From Albula goreensis (lineage: Eukaryota > Chordata > Actinopteri > Albuliformes > Albulidae), in the NCBI GenBank assembly GCA_022829145.1, contig CM040763.1, positions 11,827,141 to 11,891,140 on the forward strand: DNA of 64,000 nucleotides, read 5' to 3'. Position numbers and translations under genes: made by a program. Each line of letters opens with the position of its first letter. Positions within the stretch are counted from its first letter, which is position 1. The notes under the pieces are model-generated. The model made no database searches. It was not told the origin of the DNA and saw nothing but the letters and a program-made list of their open reading frames with translations. This document shows positions 26,301 through 39,700 of this stretch, in pieces.

Positions 26301-29300
26301 TTCTGATGTAACTAATAACACAGCTAACTAACAACCAAACAACACAACTGTGAAGAAAAAAGCAAAAGTTGCTACACTGTAGCTTGTTAGCTCAAAAGTA
26401 GCTCTTGTTTGAAAAAAAAATCAAATGATGTAGAATTCAATGTGATTACTGCTGGTGATCAGTCTAAAAATATGTCATGGGTTGTAAAGTCAAAAGATCT
26501 TTGTATGACAGTACAAACATAAAGCACTTTTAAATCTCCATTGATAAATCAAACCAAAATAACTGAATTGTAATTACCGTATTAATCTTTATAGCTGTAT
26601 TCCTATAGATTAAATGCAGACACGAAAAATCAATTTACATAAATATGAATATGAATTCCAGAAATATCTGACTTAAGTTCAATTGCTGCAGGCACACAAC
26701 TAATTCTTTGTGGGTATTTGTGGGTACCAGATGAAGCAATTCATGGTTTTTTTTTTTCTTTGCACAAACCATGTCACAAGACACAATTTGTTTTTAAAGA
26801 GACAAGGGGCAAAAAAAGGGGGAAGGGGAAAGCAAAACATTTAGAGATGACCTTTGATCCGCAAATCTCCCACCCCCTACTTATGAACAATCACTCTCAC
26901 AAACTAATAGAGACAAGAAAGTAAACCTAGCCAAAGTGTGTCTGCTTTCATTGCAGGCACAAATGTCTTGGGATAATCCATCAAAAGTGGTCAGAAGCTT
27001 CAGAGAGAGCCGCCCGATCCCTCAGCGCATTGTAAATAAAGCGAGCGGCGCCTGAATGAGCCCGGTGGCCTCTGGGTAATATCTAAGAAAATTTTAATGT
27101 CTGCCTGGCACAGGGCCTTCTGGGGTTATTTACATCCCAACCCAACTCTGCTGCTGCACGATCACGTCCTGTTGGGCCTCTCCCGCTTTTAAGTGACTGT
27201 GCGCTGCTCGATGTTTGCCGGAAGGAACAAACGCATGTGGGCCTTTGCTCGTGTGTATGAACCACTGCCAAATATCGCCCTGCACTGCTTTTGAGAAACC
27301 CCTTGGCTCGTGTCCCTCCGATACCCGCCAAGTGTACCTGGATGGCCTCGTGTGTTTGTTCTTGTGCAATACACCACAGACACGGTTTTTTGAAAGTGAA
27401 GCTTGCTTCATGGGGTGATGTGACTTGACACAGAGTGGAAAAAATATATTTTTAACCTTAAAAGGCACATCTTTGAGTCCTCCCACTCACTTTTTCCACA
27501 CAACAGTGCTGTCTGCTTCATTCTCCTTGGAGGAAACAAATTAGCAAAAAGAGAGAATTGAAAGGCATTCCATGCCATCTTCTTATACAGCGTTATCGCA
27601 GTCAACCATAATCAGGAGTTATATTAAAAGTCGGCACACATCCCAATATCTGAATACCTCAAACCTGCAAACAAAGTTCAGTCGCAAGGGCCAGGGGAAT
27701 GTCAGGCCTAAATTTCATCTAAAAAGACACTGCCTCACACGTCGAAGAATGAAGTTCAGACTTTGCACATTCAACATGTTTGCTAATATCTGTGATTGCT
27801 GAGGTACTGAAATGCCGAGTCTGTTGCTGCTGTTCACCTTGTTTTGAGTTGAGGTCTTGGGTGGGGTGTCCGGAGTGGGGCCCGGGGGCGAAGTGTTCAT
27901 CGCTGTATGTGATCAGGGGTGTGAGGGGATGGACCGCATGCGACGGCTGCACCACCGGCACCTTGTTCGACTGAGACAAAAAAGAAGAGAAACACAAAGA
28001 TTAAACACTCAAAAAATTACATTACAGCTCATTTCATTGCTTTGCATATCACAACTGAAACTGTGAGAGAGAAAAACTGAAACGTTGCTTTTTTTTTGGG
28101 TCTGGAGAATATTTGCTTCTGGATGCACAACATTCAGGGGCAAATATTAAACATTAAACATTCAGTCTAATTCGGCGACATGCCGTTTCTCTCCTGAAAG
28201 AGTTTCTTCAGTGGCAAGCCATACCTGGTACACTGAGGAAGCTGTGTGTGGTGGTATAACACTATAAATATGCAACAACCTTTCCCTAGACCACAAAATT
28301 TTGTTTAGTTATGATCCAGAATAATCATTCCACTGGTGCCTTTGAGAAACAGAAATAAAACAGTTTTATTTGAGGAGAGGGAAACCCAGAGAGCAAAACC
28401 ACAGCCAAAGTCTAAGGTCAGTGGTCAGAGTCTGCAATTAACTCGTGAATGCTGTAGTCACGACCAGCGCAACAGACGACAGTTTACTCAGTGATCAAAT
28501 ACTGTGGAACTAAGCAGGGGTTCATAACGTCATTGCTTGCTTGACTTAATTCTCACACCCTTGGGCTGATTCACAAACACGTGATCCTTACATATCTAAC
28601 CACAGCCTGCTGGAGACAGTAATGGCATCCATAGCATCATAGCACCACAAAACGTTAACGGGGCTCTGGATTTAACTGGTTACTCACAAAGAGTAAAGTA
28701 TACACCATGAATTGAAGGAAAGTAAGAATAAACTTTGAGACTGCTGTGTGTGTGGCCCTGACATGTATAAATTAGACAGTCACTGTCCCATATTGCAGTC
28801 TGTATATAAATGACATAGTTAATTATGTGAGTCCTCACTCAAAAGGTCAGTTGTGCTGCTCCATTGTTGTGGTTCTCTCAAAAGCTGAGCTCACAGCAAC
28901 AGGAGCCGCAAGGGTGCAGTCAGAAGCCCAGTCATGCTATGATCTGGGTCATTGAACCACCAGAGGTCAAGAGAGGGATCGGTGTGAATCACACACAGGC
29001 ACGGACACAGAGGAATGCAACCACATTGGAGAGAGGGAGCGAGACTGAGAGATGGAGATAGAGATAGAGATAGAGGGACAGATAGAGCTATGTGGGGAAA
29101 TGAGGACAGGAAGCAAGAATGCCAGACAGAAGCAGCAGCTACTGTGTGTTTTCACTGTACCAGTTTGGGTGTAACTGTTCATCTTCACTACCTTTTTTAT
29201 TGCTCTTCTTGTTTGATATGCACATACTTTGGCAGGAATTCATATTTACTTATCAATTAAACTCTGAAGGCATAAGTGAGGAGAGAGTATTGTGGCAAGA

Positions 29301-32300
29301 GTGGAGAGATGGAGCAAGAAAGAAAATCTGGCCATGGATCTCAGTTACCTCCTGCTGAACATGAAGATACACTGAGTTTCCTCAGTGGTTCAAAGGCCTG
29401 GAGCAGCAGAGATTTACACCTGTCTGACTCACCTTGTCACTGTGGTTACTAAACTATCATTAAACAAGCTCAATTCATCGAGCAGACAGATTTCCTTTCA
29501 CCATTTTCCATGATAGGTTACGACTCACTTCTCAGAAAGACAGACTAAAGCTGACTCAGAGACTCTGGAGGATCAAAGGAACACAGCACAATAAAAAGTA
29601 ATGTTTCGCCCATACAATCGAGCTCAACAAAATGGCCACTGTCATTTCATATCACTCCATGATGATATTTTAAACGTAAAGTGATCTAGTATGTAAAAGG
29701 ATCTGGACTTAAGCCAAACCAATCTTCTTACAACATATTCCTGTCCTTAACGACTAAATGCACTACCTGAGTTAAATCAATCCATTGTCTGAAATGATCT
29801 ATGAAATCTTCTGAAACTGAGGAACGCGTTGCATCTTAAGTTTTTTAATTCCCTCTCAAATAAAATGCATTACCAAACAATGTTAGAGAACAAGTATGGC
29901 TAGCAGAACAGTATTTCAACTTTAAATTAATTAAGTGCAACCAAAGTGCAACTTCTTGAAAATGGATTTTATCTACACTTATCTGGTCAGGTTTCAGCTT
30001 AGCATCATAACTCAGTGAGACACTCTGTAGATCAATCTCAGCAGAAAGGCAGGTTTTTGTACATCATTACACTGATAAGACATCCATGCTCATATCAGAC
30101 ACTGACTGAGCAAATCAAGGTTCTACATCAGGAAATTTGTATGACTAAATAAAGGGAAATGCCAATCTGCCATCATAAAATTTACTTTAATCAGAAGAAA
30201 ATAATGATGGTTTTGAGGAAAGTGATTAATCTCATAATAACAAAAGTGCCCAGATAAAGATAGGGATTTTTAAGTATTTCGTAAGCATGTGGGGCTTTTT
30301 GCGACAAAAAAAACAATAAACAACATGACTTATTAAAACAACATTATGAACCAGGTCAGTGGAGGGATGAGTAAACTTTGCAAAAGTAAAAACTAAAATG
30401 GGTTTAATTTGTCTTATCCCACCTTAAGAAAATGTATGAGCAGCTAGTCCCCTCTAATGTCTGACCTACGCTTGCAGCCAACTTGCACAGCCATACAGCC
30501 ATGACTCCAGTTGGCTCAATGATACCATCCTCGCTCTTCTTTCAATTTTACGCTTTTCAATTCAGATTTGCTTTCCTGTGGGAAGGAGATAAGAACCTTG
30601 GGGATTTTAATTTAAGCTCCAGTCTTGTCTTTGACTGGGAAAAGAAAGGGAGCTTGAGAGAGAGAGAGGGAGAGAGAGAGGGAGAGAGAGAGAGAGAGGA
30701 GAGAGAGGGAGAGCAGCTTCGGCTTCCAACGCCACACATGCAAATTATCCTCAGTGTCATGCCAGTTGTCTGCCAAGAATAAAAAAAGCATCCTAAAACA
30801 CACACACACACACGCGCGTGTGTGTACACACGCACACACACAAATACATCAATCTGATTTTCAGACAGACTCCAGGCATTGATGTCAGTCCATTTCCCCC
30901 CATGTAAAATAGGAAGGACAGAAAACAAACAGGCCGATGCTGGCTTGCTGATACCCGTGCTCGAGGTCTCGCATTTCACCATCTTGAGGGGACCTCTTTT
31001 GTGCTCTGCAGTCGCAGCTGTCAGACCTCATTTTTCTCAACTTCTTAATAAACTCCCTGCATTGTGCTGCACTTACGGAAAAGCCACCAGCAAACCTGCG
31101 GCCTTCTGTGACCAATAGAGTATTTAAAAAGTAGAGTCGCAAATATACAAACCCAGACCCCACCATAACAAACTCCATTTCCCCACCCCCCTTCCCCTGC
31201 CCACAGCTTACTTAACTGGAAGCCCAACTTGTTTTTAGATTAATATGTCACTTTGTCACTGCAAGCAGGATACAGGTGAGCGGCACATTGTGGACAAAAT
31301 CAAACAGAAAAATTATGATGTTTTTGGATTTTCCTCCTAAATCATCAAAATCATTGGGATATTTTAACAGATTAATGACAAACCAAATTGTGTCACATTT
31401 TCAATAAACACAAATACATATCTTATTATATATCTCAGTAAATAATTGTATGTGATCTGTAGGTACTGGATCACTGGAGGGCACACCCTGATAAGGTTCT
31501 GTTCCAGTGGGTGGATGGGCCTCTCAGCTCAGTATTGCTCCAGACTGTGTCTGTGTTGTGGCCAGCAGACCCCTGGGACAGTACATGACTGGACTAAGAA
31601 TTGCCAATGGAGTTTGGGGTCCAGTTGGCAGGGATGTCCCCGTCTCATCGCACCCCAGTTACGCCTGCTAGTCAATAGATGGCCAATAGTTTGCCTGCAC
31701 AAAGCATCTTCCTCACTTTCATTTGTGTAAGCTCAACTTGGGGACTGCAGTGAAAAGAAATAGGGCATTCCAAAGTGGGAGAAACAAGCAGGGGAAAAAA
31801 ATAGAACCAGCTGAGGCTAACACCAAAGTGCAGGTCAGGTTAAAAAATAACACTGCATTGATACAGGAGTTACAAAATGTTGTATCGCCATTTTTCAACA
31901 GCCTCATGGCATATACTGCCTTTTTTTTCATTGTTGTAATTTTCTTAAACACCACCCTCAATATCTGCAATTATCACCCATTTAACACCGCCGGTTTGCC
32001 TGGATGACACACTAAGCTGTAAAGCAGAAACATTCATCCTTTGCTGTCTAATTACTTGCTTAAAGCAGACATGCCCCTCCCCCCTCCTTCTCGAGGAGGA
32101 GGCTGCCCATCTAACCCTACGGTCCGCCATTACAGGAAGGCCTGAGGCACACTCTTTCTAAGCACCCCCGCCTGGCTACCCCTAGTCTGATGTGAACCAG
32201 ATGGACTGGTTTCGTGGCCCACCAGTAGCAATGCTGACCAGGGCAGCGCTAACGTCATCAAGGGACACTAGCTCTGGGCATCTGGGCAGCCTGCTGGGGC

Positions 32301-34462
32301 CAGTCAGAGCGTCAGAGCGGCCAGACCCCCTCCAGGCCTTTGATCAGCCACAGGGGTCAGCCTGAAAGTCCCATCACCAGTTGGACGGCAGAGATGCCTG
32401 GAAAAATCCAGAGGATATAATATGTCTCAGAGCTGCACATTTCCTCTCCCTCCCGCACTGGACCCCGCCTTCACCCTTCCTTCCCCCACCCTTCTCCCAA
32501 ATCATCTCTACCACTGCTCAGAATGTCGAACCATCAGGCAGCCATTGTCTGAGGTTTTAGCAATCCGGTTTCATAATCATTTCTTTTGGTTTACGATGTA
32601 GCACTGATGAAACCAAGCTTATGCTTGGAAATGAAAATCCAGTGTACTAAAGGAGACAAGCCAATTCCTTTCAGAACTACTGGAAATATTATTCAAGCCA
32701 ATGAAAAACTCCCCAAGAAGGACCCATATTTATCAGTGGCCTCTCCCTTTGAGCGTAACCCCTCTACTCTTTTAGTGCCAGATAAACCTCACATTAAAAA
32801 CTCTATGGTGGGCTATCAGGAAGTCTTACACCAGCTGGAAACAGCCACAACTCCAGGCCAAGTCATGTCAGCAGCATCCACCCCCTCAGTGGCCGGGCAC
32901 CTATATTGGAGGTCTCTTTTATTGTCAGGACAAAATAATAGGCTAGGGTTCTTCTTTTCATATTTCCAGAGAGGCGGTGGCACAGAATGAAAAGAAATGT
33001 TCCGTTTCATATTTTCTAACTGGGCTTGGCTGAGCCTTTTTTTTCAGGGTTCAGATGTGCCTTTAAAAGAAATTCATTGTGCGGAACTCGAGCTGGCAAA
33101 TTGCCGGCTGGAAACCCCGCCTTGGAGACAAAGCGGCGTTTGAGCTGGGGCCAGGCACGGAGATGGGAGCTCACAGGCCCGGAGTGTTCCGCAGAGTTTC
33201 AGGAATCCTCTGCGAGACTGCCGCGAAGTCCAGGAACGAAACGCAGGTTAACAATATCGAGAAAGACAACTTACAGCTATTACTCACTTGTTTGTGACGA
33301 ATAATTTTTAAGGATAAGGAGCCAATGTTTTCCCGTCCAGGGCATTAAAACAGTGTATGCACATGGGCTCAGAGTGGACGCAGGGATGTGGGAGTGAGCA
33401 TTGATTTCTGGGAGGGTGAATCAGTCCAACTGAGCATCTCAGAACTGATCCAGAATCAGCTGACAAGATTCAGTCTCAGGCAGTCAATTATAGATATGCT
33501 ATAGTACCAAGAATGGGAGCCAGTGAATGATAGTCCCAGGCACCCTTCTCCATACATGCCCTCTGAGTGCTCCAACTTTTCCCCCCTATTACTAGGCTAT
33601 TATGCTCCAGTCAATTATCATACTTTGCAGAGAGGGAAATGGGAACCAGGATTTTAATAATAATTACTTCCCACTTTGGTAATTTATATGCAATGAGGAC
33701 TCCTCTTGCCTGTGGCTGCAATCAAGTGAGCGTTAAACCATGTGAAGTATTTTGCTAACAGTTTGGGAGATGGAAAATTACAGCAGGTACCAGTCCCAAT
33801 ACGGGTAAATATTTCCAATCCTTCATTTATGTTCCTGCGTCCGACTAACTTGTTGGTTGTTTGTAAACCGTCACAAACATGGATGTCAGCACAACATACT
33901 CCGGACATAAAACTGTGTGGTTGCACTTTCTTAAAGTTGAAATTCAGAATTAAAAATTTTTTTGGGACATTAAAGTGCAGGCACATGTTCACTCCCGACT
34001 TTACACATCTAAACCAGTACTTCCAACTAGTCAGTTTGTGTGTAAGACACCTGTGAAATACATTTGTGAAAAATCTTGGCTAGTATAGGTCTGAAACGTA
34101 AACAAAAAGATCTAATTCTCTTCAAGAGTTTACACAATGATCTCCTTCAAAAGCAGTCTGCAACCATGAGAAAGGAGTCACACCGTTTCCATGGGTATGT
34201 AGCCTATGGCCTGGAGTCTGTGAGATTGAGAGATAGATAGCACAGCCCTATCCAGTGTCTCTGATGGTTATCAGGTCAAACTGTTCTCCTGTGAAGCCCA
34301 CACCTCCACCTGAACGCTACGCGTGGCTGGGCGCTCGGCCGTTTGCAGCCTGCTGCGATCAGACACTCGACCACAACGGAAAAAACAAACACTGGAAATG
34401 CTGGCCTTTGACAGGGCTGGCTTAGCGCCCTGACATTTCTGCTCTGATTGATATGTGGACTC

Positions 34463-34558
<96 letters not shown>

Positions 34559-36702
34559 ATTGCGCGTGCATGTGTTTTCCTGTACAGAAATAGCACTGTA
34601 TACCCTCTAAACACCACATCTAGACAACCTGGTCATGTAGCATGCATGATTGCGATTCCCATACTTTCACATGCATTCAGATGCCAGAATGGAATAATCA
34701 GAACATAAAAACAAGTATCAATGGATCCGCAGTTCAATAATTACAGCTATGATTAAACTGGAAAACTTCAGACACCCGACTAAACAAACAAAAAAACATC
34801 CATGAGCATGAAACATGAAACAAATTGTTTCCACAACAGAGAGTTTACAAAGACGCCTACATTCCATATTAAAGGTGCACTGTAAATGGCTGAGTGCAAA
34901 CACAAAGGCACAAAAGGATGCAGTGCCCAGACACACCCTGCCATAAAGCTTGCTGGAGACATCTGACCAGGTGTTCCTTCACAGAGCATGGCGTTCAGAG
35001 CACAAAGGTGAGCACTTCAGTCTTTCAGGCCTGCCAGTTTCATTTCTCCATACAGGCCTGGCATTTAAGTCACAATAAAAAAGGACATTTTGCAAACAAA
35101 AAAAAAACCTTAAAATGGCTGTTCTAGTTATTCTAATACTGAACTGGAGATTTTGGTTATGAATACACAAGAATAAAAATAACAATTTAATGGAAGTATG
35201 GTTTGAACTTGGATCCTTCAATTAAGTTTTGGAAATGGTATGTTTTACTGGGAGACTGGCCTTTTGGCCTTTGGGCATGAAAATGTAACGAAACCCAATT
35301 AATGGAGAAGAAAGGCCAGCCGGCAGCCCCAGCCACGTGCCTCGGGTAATGAGAGGAGAGAGGGGACGGGCATGAAATTTTGGAAGAGTGGGGGGAAAAA
35401 AAATGCAGTAAAGCCTGCCCTGCGGTGAAATTTACATCTCCGTGCTCCCCTCCCCCATCACCAAGTGCATAATAGGTTCAGGCCAAGGCATATCAAAGAG
35501 AAACTAATAAAGATTTTACAGGTCTGAAGGTGATTGCTCACGGTTTTAAGAACAGAGCACAGTGACAGGGAGCCTGCCCTCCAAACGCAGGACATTTTCG
35601 AATGCGCCAACGCACACTAGTCATATTTCCTGCGCCGTTGGTGGAACCCTTACACCCTTACAGGTCTTTTTTGATTTTTAAAATCAAAGACACATGCTTC
35701 CAACACCCTACATGCCTGCTATAAACTGCCATGGAGTCCACAGTTTAACGAAGATGTAAGGTCTCTTTAAAATATGCATGTATGTATTGAAAGGTATTCC
35801 AGTTTTTATATTTGGTTTATTCTTCAACCTTAAATTTCCTCCTCTGTAACAGAATGTGGCCATTGGTGCATTTTGTTTCAGTGGATGTACTACAGAGATG
35901 GAAAAGGGATGGGCATCATAAACTCACCTCACACTGATGCAGTGAGCCCTACTCTGCTTCCAACGCAAACTCCACAAACTCAGTCCGGCCGCACAAACAG
36001 ATGGAGTGCATGCATTTTGGTAATCTGCATGACTGATTAACTGAAATATCTGGATTACTGAGTGTCATTCACAATGTGCACAGACAACAAACACTCTTTC
36101 ATAACCACAATTCACTGTCCGGTGTGTCATTCATAAAATATTATAATTATTTCTTTTGCCATATTTTTTAAGATATTTGACATCCATAACATAAATCAGG
36201 AGACGTTCTGTAAATCTCACATTCACCCTGCAAATTAGAGCTATGAGGCATGAAATTGCTTAAAAGAAAAGGGGCCATCCTAATAAAAGAAGAGGCAAAA
36301 CAGGTCACTTAAAAAATGCTGGCTCTCTTTCACAGGCAGTCTTGAGCAAATACATTTTTAAAAATGTAAATTTCATCACTCAAACACCGAACCATCTAAA
36401 ACACAACCCTTTGCTCGTGTGTGTGCTGTTACCGACATCGATGAAAAGCACTCCTCAGACAGCATAGACAGAGACAGGACTTAATAAAAGTAACACATAA
36501 ACTCTGCAAACAGCAGCAAAATCAAAGCACGGGTTTAAATAACAGTGACACACAAACTCTGCAAACAGCAGGGGAAAAAAAAAAAAATCAAAGACAGACA
36601 CTCAGCAAAGCCAGCTTGTTTATCAGAGCTGGGAAGCCTTTATTTACATGTGTGTTTGTATGTATGCAGTTAGGCTCCCACGACTGATTGAACATGGTCG
36701 TG

Positions 36703-36733
<31 letters not shown>

Positions 36734-39700
36734 TGCATTGGGGGGGCATTATGAATGGGGAAAACCCCAGTGAAAACCACACGCGTGTTCACCCAGGTAG
36801 AAAGGAGGGGCTTGTGTTTGGCAGATCTCCAGTGGCAGGCGCAATCTTTACCTGCGGCTGGGTGGAGGGCTGCCTTCCCCAGGAGGATCCGGTCAGATCA
36901 AAGGCCCCGGAGAAAGGTCAAACATTCCACACATGTGACACTCAGCTGTCAACGGGCCAGACCCTCCCCAACCCTGCACCCCCTTCACTCCTTTCCCTCA
37001 GGGCAAAAAAGTAAACAAATCCCTCCCTCACTTAATCACTACACTTCCAGAAAGACTGAGAAAAAGCAAGCCTAGCTAGCGCTGAGTCAGGACAGCCCAG
37101 GTATGCACAGAGAGGGACCTGGAGGCATTACCTCACCCTGAGATCCTCTGAGAGACCGGCAATAAAAACACAAAGAAATCTCATGATCCTTCAGTGTGAA
37201 ATGCCTCCCAATTCATTTTTCCAAAATCCAAATAAAAATATTCTACCGGATGAGTTAAATAATCCATATCCTGCAGGTAGGCGCACTTTCATAGTTATTT
37301 CTTTTATATAACTCAATAGCCAGACTATAGCCAGAGATACGACAGGGGGCAACAGACCCAAGCTCTCTTTTGCAGCTTTACCTGTGGAGGCCAGTCATTC
37401 ACAGCACTCTTGTGTCTGCTCAGCACAAGCCAAAAAAATGTAGTCTCGTGAATGAAAGCCATGAGCTAAACATTTCAGATGAAATAGTGAGAAGTTCGGA
37501 GGCACCATGAGGAGGTGTGGGGTGAGACATGGGGGGGCACTGCAAGCTTGCAACATCCTCGGAAGTGTAACAATCGCATAATGAAATGTGTTTGTGAAAG
37601 GGTTTGAATGGCCTCTTAGCAAAGCGTAAAATGAAGGCAGGTGAGTTGCTGGGCTAACGCAGTGACCTAGTTTTCAGCATCACTGCTTTACTTCCAGTGG
37701 AAAGCAAAAATGCAGCATTCAAAACACACGGTAACAAGCTGGAATCAATTCTTCAGGGTTGTCAGCTGAACTGGCAAAGTGGTACCTCTTCAGAAATACT
37801 GTGCTGTACATTGCTGATTGCAATATTTATATTTTGTAATCAATAACATAGCAGCCTGCAGAGGTTCTTTTTCTATAGGTTTGGTTTGAACAATGCCATT
37901 TGTTTTACATCTACTCACAGAAGAGCTTGTTGGTTGGGTTCCTGGGTTGACTGCTCATCACTTGTCCCACAGAACAAAGAAACTTGACTGTTTAAGCATT
38001 ATATGATGAATCTTCTTTGAACACAAACACGCAATGCCCGCCACAGAGAGAAAACATACTACTATGTTTGGGTTCTATCCATGCACTAAACTACCTGATT
38101 CTAATTAGCATAACTCATCAGTCAGGTAGATGAACCAATTGGTAAAGTCCTCTGTTTGAGTACATAGGTGGATCAAGTGCATTGTAGTTTTTTTTACTTT
38201 CTGAAGTCAAACAGTCACACACAGGCTAAACAATTGTACATTGCTGCCAGCGCACTGAAACGCAGTGGCTTAGGAAAGTTCAGACGGATTAGCCGGTGAG
38301 ACACTTAACAACTGTTTTTCATTAGCCATTGAAACCCAAATTTCAGTGTTTTCTCAGCTTAGCACACATTTGCCTTCACAAATAAGAATGCATTGTGTGT
38401 CCAAGTCACACCATAATCTCCTCTGAACAAATGGCCATTCACAACATATCACTTCCCAGCTAAAGCTACAAGCACTTCAGCGGCCACTTGAGATTCAACT
38501 CCTACACAAGGAGGCCACCCCCCCATTCATTACACAAAACTCACAATCATTGGCCCATTTCAGCATAACCAACACAGCTTTGCAGTGCATTGTGAGACAC
38601 ATTTGACAAACATGTCCCAAGCAATGTCAGTCTTGCTATGTTATCATCCAACAGTATGCATTATTAGGAAAGCAGAAGAATGAAGCAGCTTCTTCAAACA
38701 AAAGAAAACATACATTTTTGTTATTGTGCCTTGATGGCTATTTAAGTCGTTCTGGATTAATGTGTCAACTGAAAGAGCAAATAAATACATAAATAAGATA
38801 ATATAGTTACTGATAGAATCAAGATTGAAAATGTCTCTTAAGTATTACATGAATATGCATTTTTGTCATTAACAATTTAATTGTAATGTAGCCTATGTTC
38901 TACATTCAAAGTTGTACTGCAACACAGATAACAGTTCTAGTGGCTGCACCAGACACAAATAAAAAGGTCACATCTGTGAAAACTCAATGCCCTTATTCCT
39001 CTGTGAGGCCTGCCCCATCTGCTTCATGGTGCTCCGCTCTCTCTGCACTTTCAGAGACGTTCCGTACAGAACACAAAGAAAATTCATTTCACAATGTTAT
39101 TACCCTCACAAGCCAAAGGCTGGTTCTGCTTCACGCTCAATTCCTAAAATAACATAAACAACACTGGTGTAACACAGACTGGTATAAGCAATTAGGCCTA
39201 CATGCCTTGTACACCAACAGCCAATTTTCACCAGGCTTGGAAAAAAAGAGCTGCATTCCAATGTAGTTGTTGGTATCTTAAGAATTATCTTCTGCCCCAC
39301 CCCCACAGCTGCTAGAGGATGTTCTCCAACCTCTTCTGTTTGATTTGACTTGCTTCACATCTCTTGTCGATTTCCATTCTACCAGGGAAGGGATCCATAA
39401 CCTCCGCCTCAAAGCCTTCCAAATGGACCCGTCCTAAACACCGTGAGGACCTGTTTCCATGTGGTACAACTGAATGAACCTGTATAAAGACTTTCTGATG
39501 GGAGGGAACAAAGAGTAATTAGGAATGGCTGGGCTTTATGGGTAATGGGTAGTGCCAATACACACCAAAGGAGTAAATGTCTTGTAATTCATAGGAATGA
39601 TTTTGACTAAAAATATAAAATATAAAGTCCAGGATAGCATCTCTCCTTAACAAATGTATTGTATCATACTATAAAGAACAAGTGAACTGCTAAAACACAT

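Noticed and set aside
32586-32990. 134-codon open frame on plus in intron 3
   Set aside because: No recognised family, no splice partners, and it lies within the lef1 intron; probably chance.
34276-34708. Frames rich in His-Thr or Val-Cys
   Set aside because: They are translations of the (TG)n microsatellite; the same applies at 40.5-41.1, 44.0-45.6 and 46.7-46.9 kb.
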